Source: Ichthyophis bannanicus
Lineage: Eukaryota; Chordata; Amphibia; Gymnophiona; Ichthyophiidae
Assembly (NCBI GenBank): GCA_033557465.1
Contig: CM066033.1
Location: 589,340,438-589,404,437 of the forward strand
DNA length: 64,000 nucleotides
Reading direction: 5' to 3'
Shown here piece by piece: positions 20,581 to 31,511 of this stretch. Within the stretch, counting starts at the first letter, position 1. The number at the start of each line of letters is the position of its first letter. Below the pieces are notes generated by a model. That model searched no databases and was not told where the DNA came from. It was given only the letters and a program-made list of their open reading frames with translations. The translations under genes and the position numbers were made by a program.

Positions 20581-21970
20581 TGTCGTGAGGGCTACCCTGG
20601 TGGCTAGTAGAGGTCAGGGTAGGTCAGACACAAAAATTATAAAGTTGAGATTGGCAAGTATTCCAAAGGCCCAAATGACTTTTGGTCCTAGTAGTTTCCT
20701 TGATACCAATCTTCAATGAAAACAACTGCTCAGAGTGGTGGGAAAAATAAAGGCTTTTTATTTCCCTTTTTCGCAATGGTTCAAATGATTGGAATACAAC
20801 TATAAAGCAAAATGTCCTTACTTCAGGTGAGGAAAAGAAAAACTCAGGTTTAAACCAAAAACTGTTACTTTCACAGGACTGGTGCTATTTACACAAAACA
20901 AGAATGTTCAATTCAGCAAGTCACACAGCTCACAAGCCTGACAAGGATTCTAGACTTCCTGTAACACAGTATGTACAATCCATTTCTGGATCTGAAATAT
21001 CCCCTGCTAGTTCCACTTGCATTGGCTCATCTTCTGAAGCCTCTGAATCTGTGCCCCTGGTTTCAGGTAAAATATATTCAGGCTTTTTATACAGTTCCTG
21101 TATCACTTCCCAATGTTTTGGGCTAAGCCTAGGGCGTCGGCTATGTGCTGTTTTATACTGAAGAGATTCCCCTTTATTCAGAGGTTTTATAGCAGCTCTA
21201 TATAAACATTTTTCATTCAGAACTTTCTTCTTAGGTAAACATTTTCCATACCTTGTATCGTAGGAACCTTCAGACAAACTGTTTTCTTCTACTGCCTGTC
21301 TTCTCCATACAGCAGCTTTCTGAAGTCTTTTTCCAGGAAAGTATGGTTTACCTTGTGAGGCTGGAGTCCCTTCTCCAAGTGAAGGTCTGGGCCTGTACCG
21401 GCTTAGCTTCTGGCTTGCCTGTGCAGCACGGCTTAGGTTCTCCAGCTGTCTCTCATTTGACCTTAGACTACAGTTGCAGCATCGCCTCTCTGGACAAACA
21501 GCTCTCACTCTTGTTTGAGCTGAGACCTTCCCAGGTCCTTCATTAGCTCCAGGGAAATCACCTTCCACTCGGGGTGGTTTGCTAGCGGTAGAGTAATCAG
21601 GTTTCCATTCTAACCTCTTTCTCTCTGCGCTGCAAGTGATCCTTCCCTTGCTTCTGCTGGACTTGCCTCATTGGCCTGCTTCTCTTTCTCCACTGCTGCT
21701 CTTCTCTCTCTCCTTCCTGCCGACCTCAATGCCGACCTGTCTCCTGCCGAACTGTCTCCAGTCTTCCACACTCTCCTTAAGAAGCACTCCTGCCCTCGAG
21801 GATTGGAAGCTGGCTGGCATTACCTTGTGACCAGCGGGGCGGGGCTCCTCAGTGTCTCTGAAGTCGCTCTGGCTCCCTCTAGCTGGTTCCTCCGAATAAT
21901 GCAGCTTGTGCACATCTTTTTCTCCATTTAAAACATTTTCTTTTCTTTCAAGAGGGTCTGCTGCATGACA
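20581..21970 (-). repeat. 5' LTR of Gypsy element (1390 bp)
   Basis: Nearly identical to 10621-12000. It differs by a 12-bp in-frame insertion (about 21727-21738), a 2-bp deletion near 20966 and about 22 substitutions. TATA box at 21151-21157. Confidence 0.93.
20930..21970 (-). pseudogene. LTR-encoded reading frame, 5' LTR copy
   Basis: The frame matching the one in the 3' LTR is open from the LTR start to 20930, apart from one TGA at 21670-21668. The 3' LTR has GGA at that codon. The position that is a stop in the 3' LTR is CGA here. The longest uninterrupted piece (21568-20930, 212 codons from an ATG) includes a Cys cluster (ERRCCNCSL), a basic middle and an acidic tail ending in DCTYCV. 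A 2-bp indel near the end changes the last residues relative to the other LTR. No known domain is recognised. Confidence 0.55.
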
Positions 21971-22849
21971 CGATATGCATCACCACACCTGGATGTGGGT
22001 CCAGCCACCAGCAGGCAAATCTTACTAATCAGGCACTTCTTTCCTATTTTAGATCTATTTGGAGATGAAGTAGAAGGGGAGAGGCCATCTACCCTAGAAG
22101 TTTGAAAAAAATATAGAAGCCGCTTGGCCTCTTCATTGCAGGCAGCTGATTTGCATCTCGACTAAGAGTTGCTTGTTTCCAAGGAACAATAGCCCTCTAC
22201 CAGGTATTCCCAGTTGCCAAGTAACCCTAAAACAGGCTCTCCTGATCAAGCTTCTCACCAGGCACTGTGATCAAGGGAATTTGTTAGGGATTTCCCTAGT
22301 AGAGAATAGGGAACTCAGTTCAATGGGATGTTGCCCAGAAGTTCCTCGGGCCCAGTGCGGAAAGCAGAGCATTAACTGTCTGCCCCCGGCCTCTCCTGTC
22401 TGCTGCATCAGACTATTCTAAACATCTGTACCATCTGTTGTAGGAAGAGACATTCTGAAGGGCTGAAGACTACACCAGCCTCCTCTAAGGAGAGTTAAGT
22501 CAGCTCTGAGCTTTTCTTTCTGTTTCTATCTGCTGGTGGGGGATATAACCCACTTGCCTGGATTGGTCTGACATGGACGATGAGGAAAGTAAGAGGTTTA
22601 GGACTGTGTGCCTCTGGCATTCTTAGGTTAAGACAACTGGATGCCCAATGAATGGCAGAAAGCATAGGGAGATGTCAAATCAGAAGTGGAAACAGATGCG
22701 ATCAAGGAAAGGGGGAGATGGAGTACCCACATTTTAATTGCCCCACTTGTGATAAAAATCTCCCAAATCCCCTCACATATCTGCTCTTCTTTCTCAGGTC
22801 TTTCAACACATTGCTTTTTTACTGCATAGGCATGGGAGAGTATTTTTAC
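21971..22849. other. MAP3K4 intron sequence, nothing recognised
   Basis: Starts with the second cgat target duplication (21971-21974). No exon, transposon or RNA gene is evident. I looked on the minus strand for the next MAP3K4 exon (following the VTGK-ending exon) and did not find it. Confidence 0.6.
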
Positions 22850-22956
22850 CTTGCCAGTGACCATTTCTATTACAACGCATCCCAGGCTCCAGATGTCTGC
22901 TGCACGGCCATGCCCCTCCCCTTTAGCTCTGGTGATTACCTCAGGAGCCATGTATG
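22850..22956 (-). CDS. MAP3K4: MAP3K4 exon D: APE motif and helix F of the kinase
   Basis: A 107-bp exon. The acceptor (cttttaaag) ends at 22957 and the donor gtaaaaa begins at 22849. The first two bases complete the Ala codon begun by the preceding exon (phase 1), and 35 codons follow. They contain YMAPEVI (the APE motif at the end of the activation segment) and [16 protein letters not shown] (helix F, with the conserved Asp). This is essentially identical to vertebrate MAP3K4/MEKK4, a MAP kinase kinase kinase of the p38/JNK stress pathway that phosphorylates MKK3/6 and MKK4/7. The previous exon lies 29.9 kb away at 52879. The remaining C-lobe exons are not seen and probably lie left of the window. 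Confidence 0.95.
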
Positions 22957-23505
22957 CTTTAAAAGAAAATAAATAGAGCAGTTAAAAAATGAACAGCATG
23001 TACACAAAATGGCATATTTTTAAGGCTTATCTGAGAAACGTAGCTGTCCAAACACTGGAATAAATTTGTTGGAAATGCAATAGCAAAGAATGATCCAGTT
23101 TTAAACCAACTTTTGAAAATGTAATAGTATCTCACTTCTTTTATTTTTCACAGATACAGTGAAATAAGTATATGAGCATGGATCAGTAGCATCTGGGATC
23201 CTTGAAACCATTTCCTATCAGTGAAGTGGAACAGTAGCCAAAACAAACAAACAAAAAATATACTTCAGCTAAAAAACACGGAGTTAACAGAAGAAAACCA
23301 GAGGAATTTGTAATATGTACTGTAAAAGCATACTCAGGATAAAATGCTCATGACAGGGTTACATGGTTCAATGGAAAGAGCTTTTATGAGGGGGGAAAAA
23401 AAAAAAGGAGGCGGCAGAAAGGGTAAAGAAATTACAAAAGGTTTGACAGAGGAAATGTTGAAAAGGAGGATTGTTCTGGATAGTCCTTCCAAATATACAT
23501 ATAAG

Positions 23506-23506
<1 letters not shown>

Positions 23507-23568
<62 letters not shown>
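23507..23568. repeat. (TA)n microsatellite
   Basis: About 31 uninterrupted TA dinucleotides, directly followed by an L2/SINE-type tail. Confidence 0.95.
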
Positions 23569-23572
<4 letters not shown>

Positions 23573-23632
23573 GCTTTCATTCACGAAAAGCGGTATATAA
23601 GCACTAATAAATAAATAAAATAAATAAATAAT
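23569..23632 (+). mobile_element. L2/SINE 3' tail fragment
   Basis: A hairpin (accgctttcattcacgaaaagcggt) followed by atataagcactaataaataaataaa. This matches the 3' tail structure of the L2 and CORE-SINE copies in the window; the element is otherwise truncated away. Confidence 0.7.
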
Positions 23633-23689
23633 CCACACCAACTATAACAAAACCTGAAAACAATACAAAGGTAAGTTTTTGTGTTTCAG

Positions 23690-25787
23690 AGTGTATCCCC
23701 CCTCCCCCTCAGAGAAGACATCCTAGCTCGCCAAATAGTCCAAGGGTTGCCAGCTGGTATTAAAATGTTCACCCCACTGTCACCGTAGTGCTGTGAGGCA
23801 TTCCATCAGTACAATCCACTGGAGGCGAGTCCACCACGTCTCTAACCCCAGTGCTGCAGCCTGTTTCCAGGCCCAGGCAATCTCTCCCTGGGCCACTTGT
23901 ATGCAGGCTCGAATAGGCCAAGTCCACTTCATGCATACACTGTCTGACCATATCCCTAGCAGATATAGTCCCATGTCCATGCTCATATCTACCTGAAAAA
24001 TAGAAAGCACATGATCCCGGATCTGGCCCCAATACTGGGCCACCTCCGGTTACTCCCACCAAATATGAATGAACGAGCCCACATGTCCACAGTTCTGCCA
24101 ACAGCTGTCCGGTGCGAGGGGAGACATCCTTTGCAACCGTTCCCAGGTATACCACCATCAGTATAGATATAGGAGGTCTCTTGCACAGAAATAGAAAGGG
24201 CTTGGTGAGTGTTATACCTTTACATGGCCGCTTCCCAATCCCTCTCATCTAACTCTCTCCCCAAATCTTGTTCCCAAGCTAGCTGGTATAAACATTTCTG
24301 GGTGGGTGTCCCTTGCAAGGCCCGATATATGAAGCGAATCATGCCACGACTTTTCTAATAGCCATGCCATATGGCCTCCAAATCATTGTTGCCATCCTCG
24401 TAGGTTGCCCATATGGGGCCTTGCTTTAGATAATGAGTCACTTGGAGATGCGCAAAAAAGTCACTCCCCAGCAAGTGACATTTCTCTTTAAGCTCATCAA
24501 ACATAAGCAAATCCCCCTTTTCTATTAATTTAGCAAAAACATCGAGGCCCACCCACTCATCTCTGAAAAACCTCCTCCCATCCGGGCGCAAACCCATGTC
24601 TCACCCAAAAAGGGGCTATAGCCGAAACTAGAGCAGATGGGGGTCACCCTTTTCCAACCCAGTCATCATCGATTCCACAAATGCAAGAAATAGAGGTGGT
24701 TCTCCCTCCACTGCTTCGGCAGGGGGGGCCCCCACACCCAAGGGAGGTGGTGCAAAGGTACACCTCCAGCCCAATATTGCTCCCTGGATTCACTTCTGGT
24801 CTTTTCCACCCTCTCACCAATCCATCACTAGACGCATTTGGGTTGCCAGATAATAGAGCTCTAAATCAGAAACCCCCAGGCCACCTCGCTGTCACACAGC
24901 ATAAAGGACTCGCTGGGCCACTCGTAGGGGGTGCTTGTGCCATATAAAATCAGAGGCCCATTGCTGAAAACGTCGCACGTCCACAGGAACCACCTTTGAA
25001 AAAGTAAAGCAACAGAGGAAGCACATTTATTTTAAGTACTGCTACTTATCCTAGCCAGGAAATGTCCCCTGTCCCCCACTGCTCCAGATCCTGCCCCAAT
25101 TTGCTAAACAGGGGTGGGTATGAGCCAAATACACCCCTCCTCTGATGGCATTATTGTTTATTGTTGTTTATATTGTTTATAATCACTTGATATACCGCCT
25201 CCCATTACATCGAGGCGGTTTACAATAAAACTATAAAATATATAAAATGATTAAAAAGAAAAGGAAAACAACAATACTTTAAAAATACTTTTCTTCTTAA
25301 AAAGGTCCCCCAAATAATGGATGGACCGTTCAGCCCACTTAAAGGAATACTGTGTTTGCAGTTGAGTCACCAATGCCTCATTGTCAATGCAAACAGCAAG
25401 GAGACAGGGGACAACCCTGTCATGTCCCTCAAGCTAATAGAAAGAAGCAATACTCTCCACTAATTCGAACCGCTGCTTCTAGTGCACTGTAGTGTGCTTG
25501 AAGCCAAGACGAAAAGCACAGGCCCAATCCCACCCTTTCCAGTACCGCAAACAAAAATTCCTCAGCAGACCCTATCAGAGGCCTTTTCTGCATCTATAGA
25601 GAGTAGCAAAGTCTCCTGCCCCTCCCGGCGCTCCAGGCAGGACAACTGAAATACCCTTCGTATCTCAGACTTGCCGCCCTTGAATGAAGCCCGTTTGATC
25701 TGGGTGTATCACCCCGGGAAGCAAGGGGCCCAGTCTATCGGCCAGCACTTTTGCCAGAATCTTGATGTCAACATTAAGCAGGGATAT
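23690..25787 (-). mobile_element. L1-clade LINE (copy b), 3' part
   Basis: Minus-strand L1 ORF2 from mid-RT to the C-terminus. The RT block [20 protein letters not shown] with [11 protein letters not shown] is at 25790-25665. The C-terminal segment near 24050-23790 has the L1-like PEVAQYWGQIRDHV. The upstream part of the same element resumes at 29903, so 25788-29902 is inserted material. Frames are broken throughout. Confidence 0.75.
25140..25320 (-). mobile_element. L2-type LINE 3' end, 5'-truncated
   Basis: An A/T-rich tail (attgtttattgttgttt) and a hairpin (ccgcctcccattacatcgaggcgg) as in the L2 copy at 31512-32075. It is inserted in L1 copy b; only 3' UTR is left. Confidence 0.65.
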
Positions 25788-25857
25788 AGGATGATAGCAG
25801 CTACAATAGGGAGAGGAATAGCTAGCAAAAAAAAGGTTATAGTGCCTCTGTATAAGT
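25788..25857 (+). mobile_element. CR1-B LINE, 5' piece (continues at 29389)
   Basis: Translates to [23 protein letters not shown], the block preceding the C-terminal region in CR1 ORF2. The direct continuation (SLVRPHL-like, gtgcgacctcatttg) is found at 29389. An L2 element was therefore inserted in CR1-B. Confidence 0.7.
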
Positions 25858-28741
25858 CCCAAACAGAGCCCCATCCTCCCCCCCCCCAGAGGACCTCTCT
25901 CACATAATAGATCTGGCCTGTAACCCCGATAACCCATGCAAACCTAACTGGCTGTTTGGTGACTTCAACCTTGCTTCCCTGCAACCCACTCATGTTAACA
26001 CCTTCATGGAGGCAATGACCGAACTTAATTACGAACAGGTGGTGAATGCCCCCACTCAACTCAGAGGCAACTCACTGGACCTTATCTTTGCCCCACTTTC
26101 AGTCACAAGGCTCAATCATAACCTTAGCCTTTCCATCACTCCTGTCCCGTGGTCCGACCACAGTTTAATAACCTTCCAGATACCATCGCAGCAGGATCAA
26201 GTCCCACACAACCTCACAAGTCCAGCCTCTTCAGCAAATGCTCGCCGTTTCAAATCACTTGACAAGGACGACTTCACCAAAAATGCACTCCCAATACTCA
26301 ACCAGCCCTCAAACAACCTGGACGAGTCGATCACCAGATGGAATGACACTCTGAAGACATTTTCCCAATTAACCCCATCGCACAAAGCATCAACATCCAA
26401 AAGTCAACCAAGAAAAAGGAAGCCAGCCCCATGGTTTACTGCCAATCTGCGGAAATCGCTGGTCCTCCTAAGGAAGCTAGAAAAAAGATGGCGACGTTCT
26501 CATGCCGCGGATGACCACACAACATATATTGGCTACTTAAATCTTCACCGTGAGTCAATCTCCGACAAGATGAGAACTTACCACACCGAACTCCTCCTCC
26601 GTTCACTAAATAAACCCCGTGACCTCTTCAGCTTAGTGAGATCCTTAACCAAGGAACCTTCTCCTCCTCAGCCAGACCAAATCCAACCCCAGCACTATGC
26701 CAACTACCTCCAATCCAAAATCCTCAAATTAAACATCACACCAGGACCCACACCTAGCCATATCCCTCATCTACAGCAACGGCTTACCGAATTCACACCT
26801 CCATCAGAGAAAAACATCGAAGATCTCATCACTGTCATCAACACCACTACAGCACCAAACGACCCTTGCCCTGCATATTGGATCAGAGCAATGCGCACCG
26901 AGCTCAGTCCAATTCTAGCCAGCATCATGAGACTCTCCTTCTCAACCGGTACATTTCCATCCCCTCTCAAACAAACATCCATACGCCCGCTCCTGAAAAA
27001 CAACAGACTAGATCCGACAAAAACCGACTCATACCGTCCGATCTCGAGTATTCCTCTTCTAGCCAAATTAATTGAGAAGGTTGTTCAAAGACAAATCCAA
27101 CATCACATCGATTCATCAGCCCCACTAGATCCCTGCCAGCATGGGTTTCGAGATTCCCATGGAGTTGAAACATTACTCGTCACACTAACCAACACCTTGA
27201 GCAGAGGAATAGATAACGTCGAAAACGGATTTGCTCTTATCTTCCTTGACATTGCTGCCACTTTCAATTCCGTCAACCACGACCAGCTCCTTACACGTCT
27301 TCAGGAGAAGGGGATCTTGGGCCTGGCCTGGGAATGGTGTAAATCCTATCTAGCTCACCGATGGCAACATGTACGAATGGGACCCGCAACATCTGAACCA
27401 TTCCAGCAAAAACAGGGAGTACCCCAAGGCTCATCGCTGTCCACGCCACTCTTTAATGTGTACATGCAGCCCATTTGCGAGATCATCCGCTCATTCAACA
27501 TATGCAGCCTGACATACGCAGACGACATTCTGCTCTTCACCCCAATCAAAGTTCTACAACCTGATTTTACCGCCCTTGTAGATTGTTTCAATGCAATTAC
27601 TGACTGGCTTCAAGCGCAGAACCTCCGCATTAACTTCAAGAAAACGGAGGTCCTATTCATTACAAAGAACAAAAACTTCTCTCCCCCCACTACCTTGAAG
27701 GTAAGAGACGCAGAACTCCCAAGCAAACCTGTGATACGCTATTTGGGTGTGATGCTGGACCAACACCTTGACGTCAAAGAACACTACCAGGATTATATAC
27801 AATAAAATCAGGACTCTACAGCACACAAAACCCATGTTAGCTCCCGACGACTTCAGAACTATTTTCCAGGCACTGGTAACCCCACATTTTGATTATGCAA
27901 ACGTCATTCTGCATGGCCTCCCCAAGAGCACCCTCAACCCATTGCAACTTGCAATGAACGCAGCCGCACGCATGCTCTATGGTCTATCCAGAAGAACCCA
28001 CATCACCCCCCATCCTAAAGGACCTTCACTGGTTACCATTAAATTGCAGACTCACATACAAGGTATTACTCATCACATTCAAAGCCCTTAACATGATATC
28101 CCCCTCATCCCTTACAGCCCTCCTCATCCCAACCCCAAACAACAGGTCGAGGAGGTCAGTAGCCGCCAACACGCTGATCATCCCAATTGAGTCCACTAAA
28201 TGCACACAAGCAACCAGGAACAGGGCATTCGCCTTCTATGCCCCAAAGTGCTGGAACAACCTCCCTCCAAGCATCAGATCAATCAGAGATCTCACACAAT
28301 TCAGGAAAGCCCTCAAGCACCACCTATTCCTCCTATACGTTTCACAACCAAACGCAACCCATCCACACCCAACACCCCAACTCACTCTCTCAATGCCAAA
28401 CACCTTGCAAACTGAATAATACCAACCAAGCAATACCAACTAAGCAACAGAACCATACCACACAGTACTTTGCGTGTGAGATTCTGATCATTAATGTAAT
28501 AATCAAGAATGTTGATATGATAATGCAACACTCGAAGACCCAGCTTTAGCCATTTAGTCAAGCCTATCATAGAACTTGTAAATAGTTACTGTTACAACTG
28601 TGTTAGTTGATGTGTAAATAGTTCACCCAGTTACAATTCCAAGTTTTTGATCCTGTTCGATGTAGCACTAGGCATTTCATTGTCTCTTGCAAGAATTGTT
28701 CACTGTAAACTGCACTGATAATGAAGAGCGCGGTATAAAAA
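25858..28741 (+). mobile_element. L2-clade LINE, 5'-truncated, well preserved
   Basis: Inserted in CR1-B. It contains the end of the endonuclease, the whole RT, the C-terminal domain and a 3' UTR with a hairpin-type end (gcactgataatgaagagcgcggtataaaa, about 28711-28741). Its A-rich tail resumes after CR1-A at 29352-29388. Confidence 0.88.
25890..28419 (+). pseudogene. L2 ORF2 (endonuclease C-part, RT, C-terminal domain)
   Basis: The endonuclease end is visible (WLFGDFNLASLQP, then PWSDHSLITFQI). A 599-codon open stretch (26006-27805) carries the entire RT. It has SYRPISSIPLLAKLIEKVVQ, GFRDSHGVETLLV, IFLDIAATFNSVNHD (motif A, with Asp), GVPQGSSLSTPLFNVY and the catalytic YADDILLF at about 27516-27540. 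A frameshift near 27790 moves the C-terminal part (RYLGVMLDQ, then ALVTPHFDYANVILHGLP) to another frame. A second shift near 28010 leads into LHWLPLNCRLTYKVLLITFK and CWNNLPPSIRSI, ending at 28419. The catalytic residues are intact. It is the least decayed LINE RT in the window but not functional as it stands. Confidence 0.9.
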
Positions 28742-29351
28742 AGACCGCATCTTGAATATTGTGTGCAGTTCTGGTCGCCGTATCTTAAAAAGGATATAGC
28801 GTTATTAGAAAAGGTTCAGAGAAGAGCCACCAAAATGGTAAAGGGGATGGAAGGATACTCCTATGAAGAAAGGCTAAAAAGGTTAGGGCTCTTAAACCTG
28901 GAAAAGAGACGGCTGAGGGGAGATATGATAGAAGTCTATAAATTAATGAACGGAGTGGAACGGGTAAACGTAGATCAATTGTTTACGTTATCAGAATATA
29001 GAAAGACTAGGGGACATGCAACGAAGCTACAGGGTAAACTATTTAAGACTAATAAAAGAAAATATTTTTTCACTCAACGTGTGATCAAACTCTGGAATTT
29101 GTTACCGGAGGATGTAGTAAAGGCTGTTAGTGTAGCTGGGTTTAAAAAAGGTTTGGACAAGTTCCTGGAGGAAAGGTCCATAAACCATTATTAAGAAGGG
29201 ACCCAGGATATCAATGCTTGACCCAGTACAAGCACTGCGGAACCTCTGTCTTTTGGGGAAACTGCTAGGTACGTATGACTTAGATTGGCCACTGTTGGAA
29301 ACAGGATACTGGGCTTGATGGACCTTGGTCTGACACAGTATGGCATATCTT
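28742..29351 (+). mobile_element. CR1-A LINE 3' end, 5'-truncated
   Basis: Begins inside the C-terminal ORF2 region ([17 protein letters not shown] type), stays open to the stop at 29194 ([15 protein letters not shown]), and ends in the standard CR1 3' UTR (ccatcaagcccag-type sequence in inverted reading, ..tatcttatgttcta). It splits the A-rich tail of the L2 element. Confidence 0.9.
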
Positions 29352-29388
29352 ATGTTCTAAAAGCTTTAATTAAATAAATAAATAAATA
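29352..29388 (+). mobile_element. Tail of the L2 element resumed
   Basis: agctttaattaaataaataaataaataaa continues the L2 3' end interrupted at 28741. Confidence 0.65.
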
Positions 29389-29902
29389 AAGTCTCTGGTG
29401 CGACCTCATTTGTGTAATTCTGGAGACCACACCTTCAAAAGATATAAACAGGTTGAAGTCGGTGCACAGGGTGGCTACTAAAATGGTTAGTGGTCTTCAT
29501 TATAAAGTATATGAGGACAAAGATCTTAATATGTATACTTTAGAGAAAAGGCAGGATAGAGGAGATATGATAGAGTCGTTTAAGTACCTCTGTGGCATAA
29601 ATGCATAGGAGGAGAGTCTCTTTCAATTGAAAGCAAGCTCTGTTACGAGGGGACATAGGATGAGGGTGAAAGGGAATAGACTCGGGATTAATATGTGGAA
29701 ATATTTTTTTATGGAAAGAGTGGTAGATGTGTGGAATAGTCTCCCAGTAGAGGTGGTAGAGACAAGAACAGTATCTGAATTCAAAAAAGCACGGGACAAA
29801 CACAGGATTTCTAAAGGTAAAAAGCAGACTACAGTAGTTGATATGGAAGGGCATACTAGATAGGCCATGTGGTCATTTTCTGCAGTCATGTTTCTATGAT
29901 TT
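29389..29902 (+). mobile_element. CR1-B LINE, 3' piece (second CR1 lineage)
   Basis: A divergent CR1-type C-terminus (RGHRMRVKGNRLGINMWKYF, then ERVVDVWNSLPVEVVE). Its 3' end, ggtcattttctgcagtcatgtttctatgat, is clearly different from the other CR1 copies here. It completes the piece at 25788-25857. Confidence 0.8.
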
Positions 29903-31078
29903 CTACAAACTGTGGGATCCTTCCCAGGCTTAGGTATGATAGTTATCGCCACCTGTCGCTTCAAAAAGAGCAACTGCTCTCCCTGCAATACCACACTGAA
30001 AACCCTCTGCAGAAGGGGCACAACAGGGGTGGCCAATTTTTTTATAAAAAAGCCCAGTAAACCCATCCAAGCCAGGTGGCTTTATTGGGCGCTAGTTCCC
30101 GAATCACAACCCGCACTTCCTCCCCTGTTATATCCCGCTCCCTCCCCTTCCCTCTCCAAGTAATCCCTAATCCTATCCCTACCCACCCCCGGGCCCTTCC
30201 ACATATAATTCCTTATAATAGTTCACAAACTGTTCATAGATCTAATCCCCTTATACAGTTTGGTGACAGTCTGCTCGGGAAGGTTTGGGGCACCCTCTTG
30301 TCTCAATTTGACCCAGGCTTCATCCTCTTTGCTTACTCGGACCGTCTGTCTGTTGATTTCAAAAATCAGTCTAAAAAGGAAAAATCAATGGTACCTCACT
30401 TTTTCTACCCTCAAATATTGGGTGCTGACTCGAAGCGCATGGCAGCGCAGCAATGTGCTCGGTGCCAAATCATGGAATAGTTCAATCACAGAGCCTTCTC
30501 ATTCAAAACTACATTTCTTCATAGTCACTTTCATTACCCAATCTTTTTGGGCAAAAAGAGCTATGTCACTATATCACAGGGTTTTCTGCCTAATGGAAGG
30601 ACCACGGCTAGACGTGCTCTCTTGATCTGCACCATTTCCGGCCCCTCGTGCCCCGCAATGTCCTGCAAGAGTTGGTGGCATACTTTTAGCACCACTTCCA
30701 CCACATCCTTAAACTTTTCAGTTTCTGGGACACCACGAATCCTCAAGTTACACCGCTGCGAGTGGTTTTCCAGATCCTCGAGGTTTTCTTCCAGGGCTTC
30801 TTCGTCACTCCGTATGAGCAGTAGCTGGGCCTACGATGCTCCTACTCTCTCTTCCTGGCACTCCACTTGAGATTCCAATCCCTCTACATGATGGCGCAAG
30901 CCCCAAATGTCATTGCATATCTCATTTATTGCCTCTCTGATGTAGTCATACACAGAAATACTCTCTTTTTTAAGCTCTCTCATCCAGCCCCAAATGCCAC
31001 CTCGGGTACATTTATCCTCAGCGCAGTCAAGCTCATCTTCTGTTTCACTTGCTTCAGCTTCATAACCTGCCCAAGAAC
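29903..31078 (-). mobile_element. L1-clade LINE (copy b), 5' part: ORF1 and start of RT
   Basis: On the minus strand an ORF1 relic runs from about 31078 to 30250. It has a coiled-coil-like start (LRHHVEGLESQVECQEERV), the RRM-region block LRIRGVPETEK, and C-terminal-domain remnants (YHQFFLFR-like, then EDEAWVKLRQEGAPNLPEQ). RT N-terminal sequence follows almost directly (YKELY-like, then GLLGFFIKKLATPV, then ITIIPKPGKDPTVCRN at about 29915). The endonuclease is missing, so an internal deletion joined ORF1 to RT. At 31078 the 5'-truncated end abuts DIRS recombinase sequence. Confidence 0.75.
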
Positions 31079-31462
31079 CAGATTCAGGTCCCATGCCACC
31101 GGTGGTGGCTTTATGGGGGGCTTTGTCAATAGTAGACCTCTCATGAATCTTGACACAAGAGAATGAGAAGAGATTGGTCGTCCATCTTGGGGCTTGTGAA
31201 AAGCCGCAATAGCACCGAGATGGACTCGCACTGAATTTGTCTTAAGACCAGAATTTGAAAGATGGAGGAGATACTCCAGAAGCGACTCCATGGACACGGA
31301 AAGGGGGTTAAGCCCCCTTCTCGAACACCATATAGAAAACCGTTTCCATTTGAAAGCATGGGAACGCCTTGTGGAAAGTTTTCTCGAAGCTTGAAGGATA
31401 TCCTTCACTTGCTGAGAGAGGTGGATATCTAAAAGTTCTAAGCCTTCAGCAGCCAGGCCCAA
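31079..31462 (-). pseudogene. DIRS tyrosine recombinase, N-terminal part
   Basis: Shows the SAM-like N-terminal region of DIRS recombinases (RRSHAFKWKRFSIWCSRRGL, then LLEYLLHLSNSGLKTNSVRV) and the start of the linker to the catalytic domain (PVAWDLNLVLGQV). All catalytic residues (Arg, His-x-x-Arg, Tyr) would lie downstream and are lost to the L1 insertion at about 31078. The family assignment also rests on the better catalytic fragments at 37040-37525 and 38684-38932. Confidence 0.88.
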
Positions 31463-31511
31463 AGGTGCAGGGACTGAGGACTGGGATGCAGAAGCTTCCC
31501 GTTCTCCTGAG

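Larger units (their letters stand above)
10621..21970 (-). mobile_element. Ty3/Gypsy LTR retrotransposon, GMR1-like, with dUTPase
   Basis: A complete-ended minus-strand element. Element order is 5' LTR (21970-20581), primer site, gag, protease, dUTPase, RT-RNase H, polypurine tract and 3' LTR (12000-10621). A CR1 LINE (18215-13474) is inserted between dUTPase and RT. The LTRs begin TGTCATGCAG and end CTCACGACA. By-eye comparison gives about 22 substitutions in 1378 aligned bases (about 1.6%), plus one 12-bp and one 2-bp indel, so the insertion is fairly recent. RNase H runs straight into the polypurine tract, so no integrase follows it. GMR1-type elements place integrase before RT, but none is visible there either. 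All genes are broken. Confidence 0.9.

Noticed and set aside
21971..22849. Next MAP3K4 exon after the VTGK-ending exon
   Set aside because: Searched on the minus strand for the expected RPWHEYEHNF-like start and an acceptor; nothing matched. It probably lies beyond the left edge, though a decayed or very short match further left cannot be excluded by eye.
23344..23641. Open frames across the (TA)n tract
   Set aside because: Alternating Ile/Tyr codons from a microsatellite; no start context or homology.
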